Source: Rhizomys pruinosus (lineage: Eukaryota; Chordata; Mammalia; Rodentia; Spalacidae). Taken from it: a stretch of 64,000 nucleotides of DNA. Positions 11,238 to 22,592 of the stretch are shown here, piece after piece; the first letter of the stretch is position 1, and every line of letters begins with the position of its first letter. The notes beneath the pieces are model-generated. The model was not told where the DNA came from. It saw nothing but the letters and a program-made list of their open reading frames with translations, and did no database searches. Both the position numbers and the translations under genes were made by a program. Location: assembly GCA_009823505.1 (NCBI GenBank), contig VZQC01013302.1, positions 5,993,523 through 6,057,522 on the forward strand. The letters run 5' to 3'.

Positions 11238-11602
11238 TGTGGTGGTTTGAATGAGTGTCTCCCCATAGGCTTTAAGTATTCAGACATTTTGTCTCCAGTT
11301 GGTGGCACTGGTCTTGGATGTCTTAGAAGGTGTGGCTGTTCTGGAGGAAGTACGTCATTGGGAGGCAAGCTTAGTGAATTTAACAAGCCTTGCAGGCTCC
11401 AACTTCTAGCTCTCTCTGATTCCTGTGCTCATTGTAAGATGTGAACCTCGGCTTGCTACTCCAGGTCCAGCCGCCATGCCTCCCACCACAATGGACTCTA
11501 ATTCCCTGGAACTGTCAATTTTAAGCTGAAATAAACTCTTCCTTTTATAAGTTCCCTTACTCATGATGGTTTTATCACAGCAACAGAAAAGTGACTAATA
11601 CA
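11238..11602 (+). mobile_element. MaLR 5' LTR
   Basis: It starts 'tgtggtggtttgaatgagtg', has an AATAAA at about 11531 ('gaaataaactcttcc') and ends 'agtgactaataca', so it has TG...CA termini. The same LTR occurs at 12972 and twice at 47.6-50.1 kb. MaLRs are non-autonomous ERVL-related elements. The subfamily is not resolved. Confidence 0.85.
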
Positions 11603-12971
11603 GTTATTTGGTACAAGAGAGTGGGCTGTTGGCTGTGAAGAACCTGACCATGTAGATGTTTGGAGAAATGTGGAAGACTTTGGAACTTCGGGCTAGAAAA
11701 GCTGTTGACTACTGTAAGCAGAGCTTAAGGGGCCATTCTAGTAGAAGGCTGGAAGAAAGCATTCCTGCAAAAAATGTAGTTCCAGAGGAAAATAAAGACT
11801 TAGGCAGCAACTGGGATATTTTGCTAAAGAGTCTGGCAGCAGTATGTCCACAGCCCAAATGCTTGCCTGATGCTAAGCAGAAAAGCAATGGACTATTGTC
11901 TTTGGCAGAGGATATTTCAAGACAGCCTAAGGTAGAAATGCTGGTGTGGCTACTGATGGTGAATATTGTGCAGATCTACAGTGAAGAAGAGCAGATTGGG
12001 GCAGAAAGAAATGCAGAATGTACAGTTTGGATCTGAAAACTGCACTAGGAAGATTAAAGGTAGGGCCAAGGCATGTGAAGGAGAGGTTCCTTTTGGTAAG
12101 GAGACTAAAGTGATTAAGGAGAGGCCTAGCTATTTGCAAGTAAACAACAGAATTAGCACCTTCAGGGCAAGACCACACCCAGCTAAGCCTCCAATTTTTG
12201 AAAGGAAAATACTGAAAGCTTTTTCTATTCCAACAAGTCCAGGGCAGAGAAAATTTGCAAATGTGGTTAAAGTAGGAGAGAGTCCATCCTGAACTTGAAG
12301 CCAAACCTGGCAGTTTCATTCATGAGGTGCTTGATTTAGAGGCATGAAGTTTGCAAGAGTGAAGGGGTCATCAGTTCTTCCTCCACAGTTTCAGAGAGCC
12401 ACTGAGGCCAGGCAGAGTGCAGCAGGGGTGTCCCTGAATAAAGAAGGCCCTGATAGGCCATTGCGTGAAGCTGTGAAAGTGAAGCCTAGTTGGCAGCAGA
12501 GACCCCAAGAAGACATTCGAGATGCCAGAGCTGTGAGATATTTGCCAAGGAGAGCTGCTACAGGGAGTGGTACCAGCCTAAGAAAGAGATGTATGTTGCA
12601 AGCAAACCTGGAAGAGCTGAGCCATCTAAGCCCTTTGGAAGTCAAGTCACAGATGTTGCATATGGAGCAACTGGATTTGGTGTTTGCCCTGCTGGTTTTC
12701 GGTCTTGTTTTGGTTCAGTATTTCCTCAATATGCCTCTATTCCTCCATTTTGGAATGGGAATGTGTATTCAGTTCCACTGTATTTTGGGAGTATGTAATT
12801 TGCCTTTTGATTTTACAGGAGCTTACAGTTAAGAGATTGTCCTGTGTCTCAGAAGAGATTTTGGATGATACACTTTTGAAGAGAATTGAGACTGGTAAAG
12901 ACTATGGGGACTTTTAAGGATGGACAAAATGCATTTTGCATTTTATATGGCCTATGAGCCAGGGAGTGGAA
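11603..12971 (+). mobile_element. MaLR internal region
   Basis: It begins 'gttatttggtacaagagagt' directly after the LTR and includes 'aatgtggaagactttggaac' and 'gggatattttgctaaagagt'. These match the non-coding MaLR internal sequence in type and also match 47986-49490 here. Open frames of 126 and 162 codons occur (11656-12036, 12344-12832), but MaLR internals are not known to code for protein. Confidence 0.8.
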
Positions 12972-13278
12972 TGTGGTGGTTTGAATGAGAGTGTCCCCCC
13001 ATATGCTTTAAGTATTTAGACATTTTGTCTCCAGTTGATGGCCCTGTTCTTGGAGGTCTTAGAAGGTGTGGCTGTGCTGAAGGAAGTACATCATTGGGGG
13101 CAGGATTAGTGAGTTTAACAAGCCTTGTGGTCTCCAGCCTTTTGCTCTCTCTGCTTCCTGTGCTCATTGCAAGACGTGAACCTCGGCTTGCTGCTCCAGG
13201 TCCAGCTGACATGCCTCCCACCATAATGGACTCTAATTCCCTGGAACCGTCAATTGTAAGCTCAAATAAACTCTTCTT
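12972..13278 (+). mobile_element. MaLR 3' LTR, first part
   Basis: It is homologous to 11238-11545 and runs to 'ctcaaataaactcttctt', where it stops at a T run. The missing last ~80 bp of the LTR appears at 17899-17981. The sequence between looks like one retroposed insertion. Confidence 0.8.
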
Positions 13279-13285
13279 TTTTTTT

Positions 13286-14352
13286 ATTTGTCTCATTATA
13301 TTTATTCATCAAAACCATAAACTGATGGGTCTAGAAATGGTACATGTGGCAAAAACTAGAGAATTTAGGAAAACATATGAATATTTACCTTGAGAAATTA
13401 AATGAGAAACATTGAGAAAGTTTGATGAGCATTGTCAAATATCATTGGTTTAATCATATAGGATGATATTAAAATATAGAAGAAAATTTAATTAGTATTT
13501 CTTATGTTTTTATCGGTTCAAGATGCTCGACTAACTTGCATAGGCAAAATGAGGAGATAGATATTCAATTTTTTCATATATCACCGTTTTAGCACAATAG
13601 AATAAGGAAACCACATTTAAATAAAAGTGAATTCTATGACAAATTAAAAAGCCTCATACTAGGAAAATATGACAGTGTTCCATGAGGACTTATTTGGGTT
13701 TTGATAAATTGAATTTATTCATATTTTAACGCATGGAATAATAGATATTCATGGAGAAATTTGAGGAACAAATTTGGAATTACTCATTAGTTCTTAGGTT
13801 TATAAATTACAGGGGAGCAAGAAAAAGAAACCATAATATCTTCATTTTTCTCCTCATTAACAGGAATTAATGTAAGAGAAGTGGATTACCCTCATGTTAA
13901 AAGAAAAGAAAGAAGACAAACTCAAAACTCACTGTGAGTAAACCCTTCAAGGGAAGATTTTACATTGGAAAAATGTTGGAAGTGGATGTCCATAACAGAA
14001 AAGAAACATGCAAATAAAATGGAATAAAAGGTACACATTGTACAAAATCACATTGTCAGCATAAAGTATTGCAGTCTCATGCAGCTCTTTTACTACTGAC
14101 TAATAACTAATAAACACTTTGGGAAAGAAATTAAATCCAATGAAGTACAATTTATTTCTTGAGTTCTATGGAACTACCTGTGAGATAATTTTTAGTGTTA
14201 TAAATCTCATCAGAAATGCACCAGAATAATGGGAAATTGAACTAAAGAACAAATATAAGTGTTATGTATCCCCTTAAGTCAACATAAAAGTCAGTGAGTA
14301 TATTTGAATAAAAACGAATAAACAAAGCATGCTGAAATTTTCATATCTGCAG
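13286..14352. other. Non-repeat flank carried with the L1; upstream region of the OR fragment
   Basis: No SINE, LTR or L1 was recognised. On the plus strand it leads into 'atatctgcag' just before the ATG at 14353, a splice acceptor of the kind found before OR coding exons. So it is probably intron or 5' flank of the OR source gene. Confidence 0.5.
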
Positions 14353-14514
14353 ATGGAGAACACGTTAAAAGAGAAAATATCAAATACCGCAACAATGACA
14401 GAATTTATTCTTCTGGGATTTTCTGATATTCCCCGACTCAAGTGGCTTCTGTTTAGGATAATTTTCCTCCTGTACCTGTCTATTCTAGTGTGCAACAGCA
14501 CTATAATTTTATTT
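14353..14514 (+). pseudogene. Olfactory receptor, N-terminal ~54 codons only
   Basis: The ATG at 14353 (a second in-frame ATG lies at 14329) starts a frame reading 'TMTEFILLGFSDIPRLKW', the extracellular N-terminus typical of class II olfactory receptors. A hydrophobic TM1 follows with 'FLLYLSILVCNSTIIL'. The usual Gly-Asn of TM1 is Cys-Asn here. The frame then runs into antisense L1 tail at about 14513 and stops at 14704. None of TM2-TM7 (no MAYDRYVAIC, no PMLNPFIY region) appears in the window. It cannot make a receptor. An OR exon is clear; the subfamily is not assignable. Confidence 0.85.
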
Positions 14515-16840
14515 ATTTATTTTTTAATTGATGCTTTGTGTATTTCATACATCATTTTCCAATTCAGTTCAGGCATATATCCCCTTCCCTTCCCCCCACC
14601 CCACCTCTACCCATCCCAGATCATGCAATCTGCTGTAAGTTTTCTGCATCTTTCTCTGCTTTTTTGTTTTGTTTTCATTTTTTTAACAATAAGTGATAAT
14701 TTGTGAGTACAAGCATCCTTCATGTAAAACCAATTTGCAAGCAGTTGTGCCCAAACCACCCCAGCTCATGGGTTCCACCATCCAGCATGGGGGCTTGTAT
14801 GTTCAAACAAGTTGATCAAATGAGTGTCCAATCTATATTATTGTAGTTTCACCATTAACCCCAATTGCAGCCCTTACATTCTACCACACCCCCTCTTCCG
14901 CGGATTGTTCCCTAGGCTTAGAAAAGGATGAGAAGCAAAACAGTCTACTTTCTCTGGAGCTGTTGTCTTGGTCTCTAGTCAATTCTGGCTGTTATCTTTC
15001 ATGGGCTGCCAGCCTGTCCAGGCATAATCTTTCGATCCTACTAATGAAGCACATGCAATTAGATATATAGGTTTAAACAGTATATATATAGCCTTCTTGA
15101 TCCTATAATGAAGGCACACACGCAATAAAGACTATGAGTATTTAAACAGGACGTAATTGTTGGTAGGTTCTTGGTATAGACACAGATGTGTTGGATGGTA
15201 TGTTAATTTCTGAATTACATTTTCTTCTGTTAAGTATGCAGGGTCTTCGTGGTGTTATAACATCTCATCAACATTAGAGGATGTAAGACTTGTGCATCAG
15301 CCTGGGTCATTCCTTCCAAGGAGAGAAGCCAATAGCAACTAATTTGGGATAATACAGACATATGGCTGCCCACTGCTGCACAGTTTTTCCGGCGGTGAGT
15401 GGAGGTGTGCTGGTGCTGACGGAGAGTTCTTGCTTGACTCAGGAGACCTATATTTTGGCTTGTATTGTTTATTTAGTGGCCTTTGGTAGACACTCGATCT
15501 GGCTTTGCAGAAGACCATATGTATCTTGCAAGTTGCATTCCTATACACATTTCCCATGTTTATATCATGGTCTTCATACAGCAGGGCCTTATCGCCTCTC
15601 TTCCTGATATATCAGTTTGAGGCAAGGAGCCTTTACCTTTTGTGGGGGCCTTGATACCCTGCCAACAATCTCCTTGGCTAGAATAATCATTGTTGATTGT
15701 CAGAGCTCTAGTATAATATATTTTGTTACTGCAATAGCTTTAAGGAGACTTCTACGCACTATATTTGTGTCTGATAGAGAATAATCCCTTCTAGGATTTC
15801 GTACTGTCCATTAGTCAATTAAGAAGGCAGCTTTACTTGATTTACAGAGAATACCTACTAACAGCTGGTCTACATCTACAGTGGAGAAGTGAACCTCATC
15901 AGTCGTCATACTTCTCTCCTTGTTCTATGAGGGGGGGTAAGAAAAGTCTCCTTGTATTAAACCTTTGCAGCACCTAGAAGGCAAACTTCGTTAGGAATCA
16001 TTAAAAATAGTTGTTACTGGAAGATCCAAAGAGGGGCCATGTCGCAGCAGCATGATGGCATCTCTCCCCACTCACTGCTCTACATGTCGAGGAGTCTCAT
16101 GACAACCGTCTCTTGAGCACTCTGCGTAACCTCTCTGCAAAGCCGCGACCTCTCTCCTCAGCCATCAAGTTCTGGTGACACTTCTGGCCTGTTGGAGAGA
16201 ATACAAATCTCTTCCCGTAGTTAGTTTTAAGATTTGGGTTGCAAGGTTTTTTGAATTTTCATGTTCTATCTATACCCTTTTTATTTTAAGGATTTTAATT
16301 TTTGACCATGAGTCATACATGTAGGTTGGAATCAAGGGCACAGTTTCATCAAGTTCACCCATAGCTGTTTTGGATTAACTGTAATGGTTGATTACTTGGG
16401 AAACAACGCGTTATTTTTGGGTAGGTTCATCTATCATCTGTCCTAATAGGATACATATGATAGTTTATGTAACCACATACGTCCTAGTTTATGCTATTGA
16501 CGGCATTAATTATAGAGAACTTTGTTTATACCAATCCCAAATATTGTGTATATCAATTTTAATCTAAAAGTAATGTGGACAACAGTAAAATTTATATTCA
16601 CCAATTAACTCAGATGCATTATACTGTTTTTATCAGCCCTCAAACCAATGTTGTCCAATTGCACATATTTAGCTTTTCTAAATCCTAGAAATTATGTATC
16701 CTGTAGAAGAGTCTCCGGCAAAAGCTGCCTGTCTATACTGTGTTGAATCACTCAATTAAAACATGGCACCAATCGAAGTATGACACCGTTGTCCCTCTCC
16801 ATCACCACATCCCACCCGTCCCAGTACCACTTTCAGTCAG
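14513..16840 (-). mobile_element. L1 3' UTR, long type
   Basis: This antisense copy is homologous to 27380-29640 and 57303-59476. Shared marks on the plus strand include 'tgatgctttgtgtatttcat' (3' end), 'aatctgctgtaagttttctg', 'tcactgctctacatgtcgag' (diverged) and 'aactcagatgcattatactg'. It contains a tandem ~60-bp duplication near 15030-15150. Many small indels relative to the other copies suggest poor base quality. Confidence 0.85.
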
Positions 16841-16844
16841 CCAT

Positions 16845-17895
16845 CATATGTAAAAGTCAGTTCCAAATGGATCAAAGAACCTCAACGTGAAATCTAAAAT
16901 CTGGAGGTGATAGAGGAAACTTGGCAGCAGACTACAGACGTAGGTCGTAGGAAAAGACTTCTTAATCAGACAAAGCTGGCAAGAAATAAGGTCGTATTTG
17001 CACAAATGGGACCTCTTTAAACTCAAAAAAGCTCGTAATAGTAAACATTAGAAAATGAAGAGGAAACAAAAGGAGGAAATGCCAAGACCACGTAGAATGA
17101 GACCAGTCTCAGCGATAACGTTACCAATAGCATATCACGGTAGCTACTCAACCCTAAACAAATAGAAGAAAGAAGACAAATATCACTCAGAAGATGGAGC
17201 AAAGTCTGACACAGAGTTCACAGAGGAGATAAGAGATCTTTTTACGGTGAGCGACACCTTAAGAAATTTGAACACTCAGCTAATTATTAAGGAAGACAAT
17301 ATAATAAACACCGGTAAGATATGCATCTTAAAAACTCATAGAATGCTAGATCAAAGAAAACAAATATAGCCAAGTGCTGGAAGTTGTGGGGGAAGAGGAA
17401 CACTCATCCCTTATGCTGTGGGAATGTAAACCTTGGCACGACCTATGGAAAACAGTGTGGAGAACCGTTTAGAGACTCAAAATGAGATCCTGCCATTTGA
17501 TTCCATATACCATCTGGTATATACCCACTTAGGATCAATTCTATACAGGAGATACAGATGCACAGCTATATTTATTGCCATCTCAGTTCACAATAGCAAA
17601 AAACTGGAGCCAACCCAAATGCCCCCACTGGATGAGTGGATAGAGAAAATGTGGTACAGTACACAATGGAGTAATCTATGCAGCAGTAAAGAAAGACAAC
17701 ATCAATAACTTTGTAGGATAATGGATGGAGCCTCGAGAGACATCATGTTAAGCTGAGTACAACCCAAAAGCAAGCGACAAATGGTATCCTCATATATTGG
17801 ATCTCAGCTACCATAACCGCAGTTTATATATAATCATTTCTTGTCGTGAGAGGGATCATTAAGAAAGACAACAACAGAAAAGATTGCATCAGAAG
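16845..17895 (+). pseudogene. L1 ORF2 C-terminal segment, inverted relative to its 3' UTR
   Basis: The sense strand shows 'tccaaatggatcaaagaacc', 'ttgcacaaatgggacctctt', 'gtatatacccacttaggatc' and, in the frame at 17433-17708, '[16 protein letters not shown]'. All are late ORF2. It ends near 17890 at 'gattgcatcagaag', the start of the 3' UTR, where the antisense block also ends. Opposite orientation with touching L1 coordinates shows twin priming. Frameshifts are dense. Confidence 0.8.
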
Positions 17896-17898
17896 GCT

Positions 17899-17981
17899 GA
17901 ACTAGAAATCAAATCCTCTGTTTATAAGTCTTCTCTTGGCATGGTGGTTTTGATCCAGCAACATAAAAGTGACTGAATACA
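17899..17981 (+). mobile_element. MaLR 3' LTR, last part
   Basis: 'tttataagtcttctcttggc', 'atggtggttttgatccagca' and 'aaaagtgactgaataca' match the last ~80 bp of the LTR at 11520-11602, with small indels. It probably completes the LTR begun at 12972. Confidence 0.65.
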
Positions 17982-18530
17982 ATAGCGCATCTCTCTAGGA
18001 CTAGAACAGCGATGTAATTTCTCCAGGCGATGTTTCGCATTATAGCTTGATGTCAGAAAGGGTCATGTCCTAAGATTATTTATCATTTCATTGTTTTTCA
18101 AATGAAACCCCATAATCATTAGTTCCTCAGCTTCTTCACCTTGATTTTCTTACAACTGTTGAGAGTGGCCAATTATAATGCTGATTCTCCAGTTTCATGC
18201 GGAAAAAAAAAATCAAAACTACAACAGAATAAGATAAAGGGAATTAAATGCAAGTCTTTAAATGCAACAGACCATCTCTCTAAACTCGCACTATCGATTA
18301 CGAAGCTGAGTTAATTTGCATCACTGGTTGCTTTTCTGTAGTTTTAAAGTTCAAGTTGGTTCACTGGGGTATCAGAATCTTTTCACTATTTTGACTCCCT
18401 TTTAGTTGTTTCCAGGCAACTACCATGATGTTGTCTCATATGCCATATTAAATACTATGACTCATATCACCTCTATGGACTTCTAACCGAGAAATTCTAT
18501 TGCAGTATAGTTTTTCCTAACTTCTTTCTT
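17982..18530. other. Unassigned DNA
   Basis: I recognise nothing. If the OR gene were native here, its TM2 onwards could be expected in this stretch, and it is not seen. Confidence 0.35.
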
Positions 18531-18784
18531 CTTCTTTTTTTTTTTTTAATTATTTCTGTATGTGGGTATAATGTACTGTCTGCATGCAGTCTGTGCACAC
18601 GTGTTCGCAATGCGCGGAGGTCAGAAGGGCGTGTCGGATTCCCCTTGGACTTGAGGAAGGTTCTCCGTGGAATTGGAGTTTCAGTATGGTTGCTCAGCCG
18701 CTATGTGTGGTTGCTGGGGATCGAAACCGGGTTCTCTGTAAGAGCAGTGGCACTCTTAACCGTAGGCCCATCTCTCCAGCCTAC
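18531..18784 (-). mobile_element. B2 SINE, antisense, indel-rich
   Basis: It runs from 'taattatttctgtatgtggg' to 'aggcccatctctccagcc'. Compared with the clean copy at 32289-32536 it has about ten single-base insertions or deletions spread along its length, a pattern more like uncorrected read errors than age. Confidence 0.9.
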
Positions 18785-18835
18785 CTTTTCTATATGATCA
18801 GAAACTTTCTTTCTCCCATTATATGGCTAAACACA

Positions 18836-18967
18836 ACAAACACACACACACCCCCACACACACAACCAGAGAGAGAGAGAAGCGAGAGAGAGACGAGAGA
18901 AGAGAGAGAGAGAGAGAGGAAGTTTTTGTTAATTTTCCTTAAGTTTTTTTTTTTTTTTTTTTTTTTT
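18836..18967. repeat. (CA)n, (GA)n and T-run simple repeats
   Basis: CA-rich at 18838-18866, GA-rich at 18868-18919, then a 21-base T run ending at 18967. The T run may be the tail of a lost antisense SINE. Confidence 0.9.
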
Positions 18968-19365
18968 GCGGGACACATTTCATGAAAGCACTTCAATTGC
19001 TGGCATTTTCAAAGGGTTTTACTTTAAAGAAAATGAAGAAAAAAGGACATTTGCTACACTAGACATCTGCAATCAAGTCCTGTACCATAAATCGGTGCCA
19101 AAACATGTTTAAATTATAATTAGTCAATAAGGAAATCAAGACAACACTTTCAAGGTGGTTTTCATAAACAACTTAAGATCATCAAAGAATGAGTTACTCC
19201 CTCTCCCAAAAAAGAATAACATCTATGCTTATTACAAATATGAATTATTCATTTGGCAGTTAAGGAAATATAAACTTTTTTGAAATAAAAAACTGCTAAA
19301 TTTGGGAGATGGTACGGTATGAAAGTATCACCAAATCCCTTTCAAATTTCAAGAGAAATAATGAT
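18968..19365. other. Unassigned DNA
   Basis: AT-rich, with no repeat or exon recognised. It is the left flank of the first duplicated block. Confidence 0.3.
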
Positions 19366-19574
19366 CTTTTACTGTTTTAAAACTAATTACCTGATAATGG
19401 GATTTTTATTAATTACACACCAGAATCTTTTTCATAAGCAGATCATGAAAGAAGTTACTATATTAAAGGGGAAATAAATTCACTTTCAAGTATGATTATA
19501 TTATCAGAATACAGATACTTTTATTTTCAAGAAATTAAAGTGTAGAACTCAAGTACATGTCAAGAGATTGCCAA

Positions 19575-19725
19575 ATGACAGGCATGGTGTTACACTACTG
19601 GAATCAAGCATTTTCAGGACTATAGGCAGAGGATCAAAAGATGGAGTCTACTAGGAGCTACATAGAAAGATCATGGTCAGCCTGGAGCTACAGAGAGAGG
19701 AGAAAGAAAGCAAGAAATAAAGAGA
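19575..19725 (+). mobile_element. Old B1-like SINE
   Basis: 'gacaggcatggtgttacact', 'gaatcaagcattttcaggac' and 'catggtcagcctggagctac' show a much diverged 7SL-type SINE. The second copy lies at about 22815-22965. Confidence 0.5.
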
Positions 19726-20253
19726 GAGAATCTTGAAATAGCATTTATTTTACTAAAATTATTCAAAAACTTGTTAGGGGACTTAGATAAGCTTAAGGCA
19801 GATGTTTTTAAGTTTTATTAAATGTAGACTTCAGAAGATAAAGGAACAATACAATAAATAATGAAACTTATTCCCAAGACAATGGAACAAACTGTAAAAA
19901 GTTCAGAAGAGTTACATAATATCATGTGTTAATGTCACTGCATAGATCTTCCAAGCAACTGAACTTATTCTGAGTATAAGAACCGAGGTGATTTTAGATG
20001 TATGAAGAGATCTAGAGAAATATATTGTAGAAAAGCAGTGTGTATGTTCAGTCGATAGTAGATATTTCTGACTAGAGCAAATAGACCCTGTTAGGAGACA
20101 GGGAAACATAAGACTGGAGAAATCTACAGGAGTAGGAAATCGAAATCCTTGAATACCATCTAAAAAAATTTGCGGATGTTTTATCCATTAAAATGCATGA
20201 ACAAGAGTTAATTATAAATGAAAAACAAAGAAAAGTATTTCATACCATGAAGC

Positions 20254-20418
20254 TTTTTTTTTTTTTTTTTTTGGTGTTTTCGCCAGACATGATCTCTCCT
20301 GTAGCCCAGCTGTTCCTGGAATTCACTCTGTAGACCAGGCGTGGCCTTGATTCACTAAGATGACGCGTTTTGCCTCCTTAGGTGCTACGGAATTAAAGGC
20401 ATGCGCCACCACGCTGGG
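20254..20418 (-). mobile_element. B1 SINE, antisense
   Basis: A T run, then 'agcccagctgttcctggaat', 'tcactctgtagaccaggc' and 'aaaggcatgcgccaccacgc'. It forms an inverted pair with the next B1. The copy in unit 2 is at about 23499-23668. Confidence 0.9.
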
Positions 20419-20453
20419 AAGCTTTTTTTTTTTTTTTTAAGTATGAAAATTTG

Positions 20454-20596
20454 GGGCGACAGGCGTGGTAGCAACTTTTAATCCTAGCACTTGGGAGGCA
20501 AAGACAGGTGGATCCCTAGAGCTCACTAGCTAGCCAGGCAAGGCTTTTTGGTGAGCTCCAGGCCAGCTCTGGGTGCAGGGAGATCCTATCTCAGAC

Positions 20597-20627
<31 letters not shown>
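20454..20627 (+). mobile_element. B1 SINE, sense, damaged
   Basis: 'gacaggcgtggtag', 'cctagcacttgggaggcaaa' and 'gatcctatctcagac' with a long A tail. It contains an odd insertion near 20520-20550 that is absent from the unit 2 copy (about 23703-23872). Confidence 0.85.
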
Positions 20628-20629
<2 letters not shown>

Positions 20630-22557
20630 TGAGCTATAATTATGGGAAAAACACAAATACTTGAATAAAGCAGAACTTAGTAATAGATTTAATGTGGAGC
20701 CAAGAAAGACATAAATACATACACAACTTTAGACTTAGGAGGCTGATTTATGGGTGAATGATTATTTACCTGTCAAAAAGAAAATTTTCACTAATGTGAA
20801 TTATTTCCATGCAGGTTTTACCAATTAGACAATATGTATTTGGTAAAAGTCATTCCAACAGGAATATTTCTAATGATTTCCAACTTGCAAAGTTATATAT
20901 GATTTACATAAACCCCCAAACAATTACGCCACAACTATACTACTAGGTATCTACTATTATGAAAATAATATTTCAAAAGTGGTATAATTTATCTATGCCT
21001 ATTTTCTTTCCATAGTCCATCTTCAAAAACTTCTAAATTGAGGGCAATTTTATAAATTCAAGCTGGGTCACATACGTATATGACATAATTGTAAAGCTCT
21101 CATTTTTTCTTTCTTGTATTCTCTAACCTACCAAAATTTAAATATTTTGAACTTGTTTTAGCACTCTTTTTTTTTTCAGAATTCTGCAGTGACTACATGT
21201 ATTGTAATCAATTTCACAACCTGTACTGATAATAACTGAAGTATAATAGATGAATCCTGTTAGAAAAGGCAGATGATCAAGTAATCTTTAGAATTAGAAT
21301 ATATTTTACAATTTCAATGAAACTGAGAGCACATTACGTTTCTATACAGTGTGAGAAGTGCCATGAAAAAGATAAGTTTTTCAAACTACTGTTTCCCAAA
21401 CTTATACACTATATATCACAGAATAAAAAATTATTTTGCACCAAGGTAAACAATTATAGGGTAGATTTATCATTTGTTTTGCTGTCTTGGTCAGATTTGC
21501 TGTGCTATAATACAGTGCTTGAGATTGAACAGTTGATAATAATGAGAAATTTACTTTCTTAAAGTTCTTAGGCAGGGACATCCAAGGAAATGGTGTCCGA
21601 ATTACATTTGGGTAATGTTGATATGTCTTTTCGTGGTAGAAGTCAAAAAGGCAAGAGAGGATAAATATGCCCTCATATGGCAAAGGAAAGAAAAAACATA
21701 GAATCCTCTCCCACAAACCCAACTTGTGGTAATACTAACCCATTCATGAGGCTAAATGCCTAATAATCTAAGCACCTTCCAAAGGAACACATCTTTTAAC
21801 AGTTCCATCAAGGATTGTTCTTTCAGTGCATCAATTTTAGAGAGGAAAGATTCAAATCATACCACCTGTGAACATAGTGTTTTGCATTTAGTCAATAGGT
21901 AATGGCTAATCAAATGGAATAAGTCCTAATGGTACAATTTAAAATATTGTCTCACATCATAAGGAGAAATAAATTTCAGTAGTCAACTGGTCAAATATTT
22001 CACTTTAACATTAGGTTAAACTTTCTAACCACTTATAGGATGAACTCAGTAAATTGTTTTGATACTCATTAATAATAGATATTTATGTATCCCTATTCTT
22101 GACCATTTGCCAGCTTGTAATTCCATATTTCTAATTTTCAGATTTGACATTGGCACTTAGCATATAAGATATTTTACACAACTGTAACTAAATGATAGAA
22201 AATATTTGGCAAATAAGTGATAATATTTATGAGAACCTTCATTCTTTTCTGCCTGATAAAAAGGAAAGAAATTTGTATTATAAATCAAGAATATGTTGTA
22301 GGTGAGAGAAAATTGTGATGGAGAATAAAAAAGCAGAAAATAATTTTTAGTCTATTTATGGTAGACTAATTCTAAGTTGTTGAAAGTATGCAACAGCTAT
22401 GAACTATAAAAACAGCATAATGCCTACAAAGTATACCAGGGAGGGTTGCAAAGATTGTGCATGAAGGAGCAACAAAATACCCATGGCTAAGTGACTAAAA
22501 GGCCAATATTATCACAACTTGGAATACATTCACACAAATTATATATTTCTGCATATA

Positions 22558-22591
<34 letters not shown>

Positions 22592-22592
22592 N
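22592..22592. other. Single N at the duplication junction
   Basis: A single undetermined base lies between the AT run and the start of the second unit. It marks a sequence join. Confidence 0.95.

Larger units (their letters stand above)
13279..17898 (-). mobile_element. L1 insertion with 3'-transduced flank, inside a MaLR LTR
   Basis: Read on the minus strand the order is: inverted L1 5' segment (17895-16845), L1 3' UTR (16840-14513) with an A-rich end 'aaaaaataaataaataaaat', 1.2 kb of non-L1 sequence (14512-13286) and a terminal poly(A) (T run 13277-13285). An AATAAA (plus-strand tttatt at 13301-13306) lies 16 nt before that poly(A). The insertion interrupts the LTR at 'aataaactcttctt'. A degraded copy of that target follows at 17899-17925. 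This layout fits L1 3' transduction. The 15-18 kb part has indel-rich sequence quality. Confidence 0.65.
19366..22591 (+). repeat. Tandem duplicate unit 1 (~3.2 kb)
   Basis: It starts 'cttttactgttttaaaacta' and ends in an AT run just before a lone N. The next block starts with the same words. Long stretches are identical (for example 20727-20920 against 24003-24196), while other patches differ by many one-base indels. Besides SINEs it holds no recognised feature. Confidence 0.9.

Noticed and set aside
12344..12832. 162-codon frame in MaLR internal
   Set aside because: MaLR internals are non-coding, and the second element does not keep this frame.
14353..14704. A 125-codon receptor-like protein
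   Set aside because: Only the first ~54 codons are OR; the rest is antisense L1 tail in frame by chance.
17899..17981. An independent MaLR LTR fragment rather than the tail of the LTR at 12972
   Set aside because: Not fully excluded, but it starts just where the first LTR stops and keeps order and orientation, so one split LTR is simpler.
18584..18985. 133-codon frame
   Set aside because: B2, simple repeat and T run joined in one frame, with indels.
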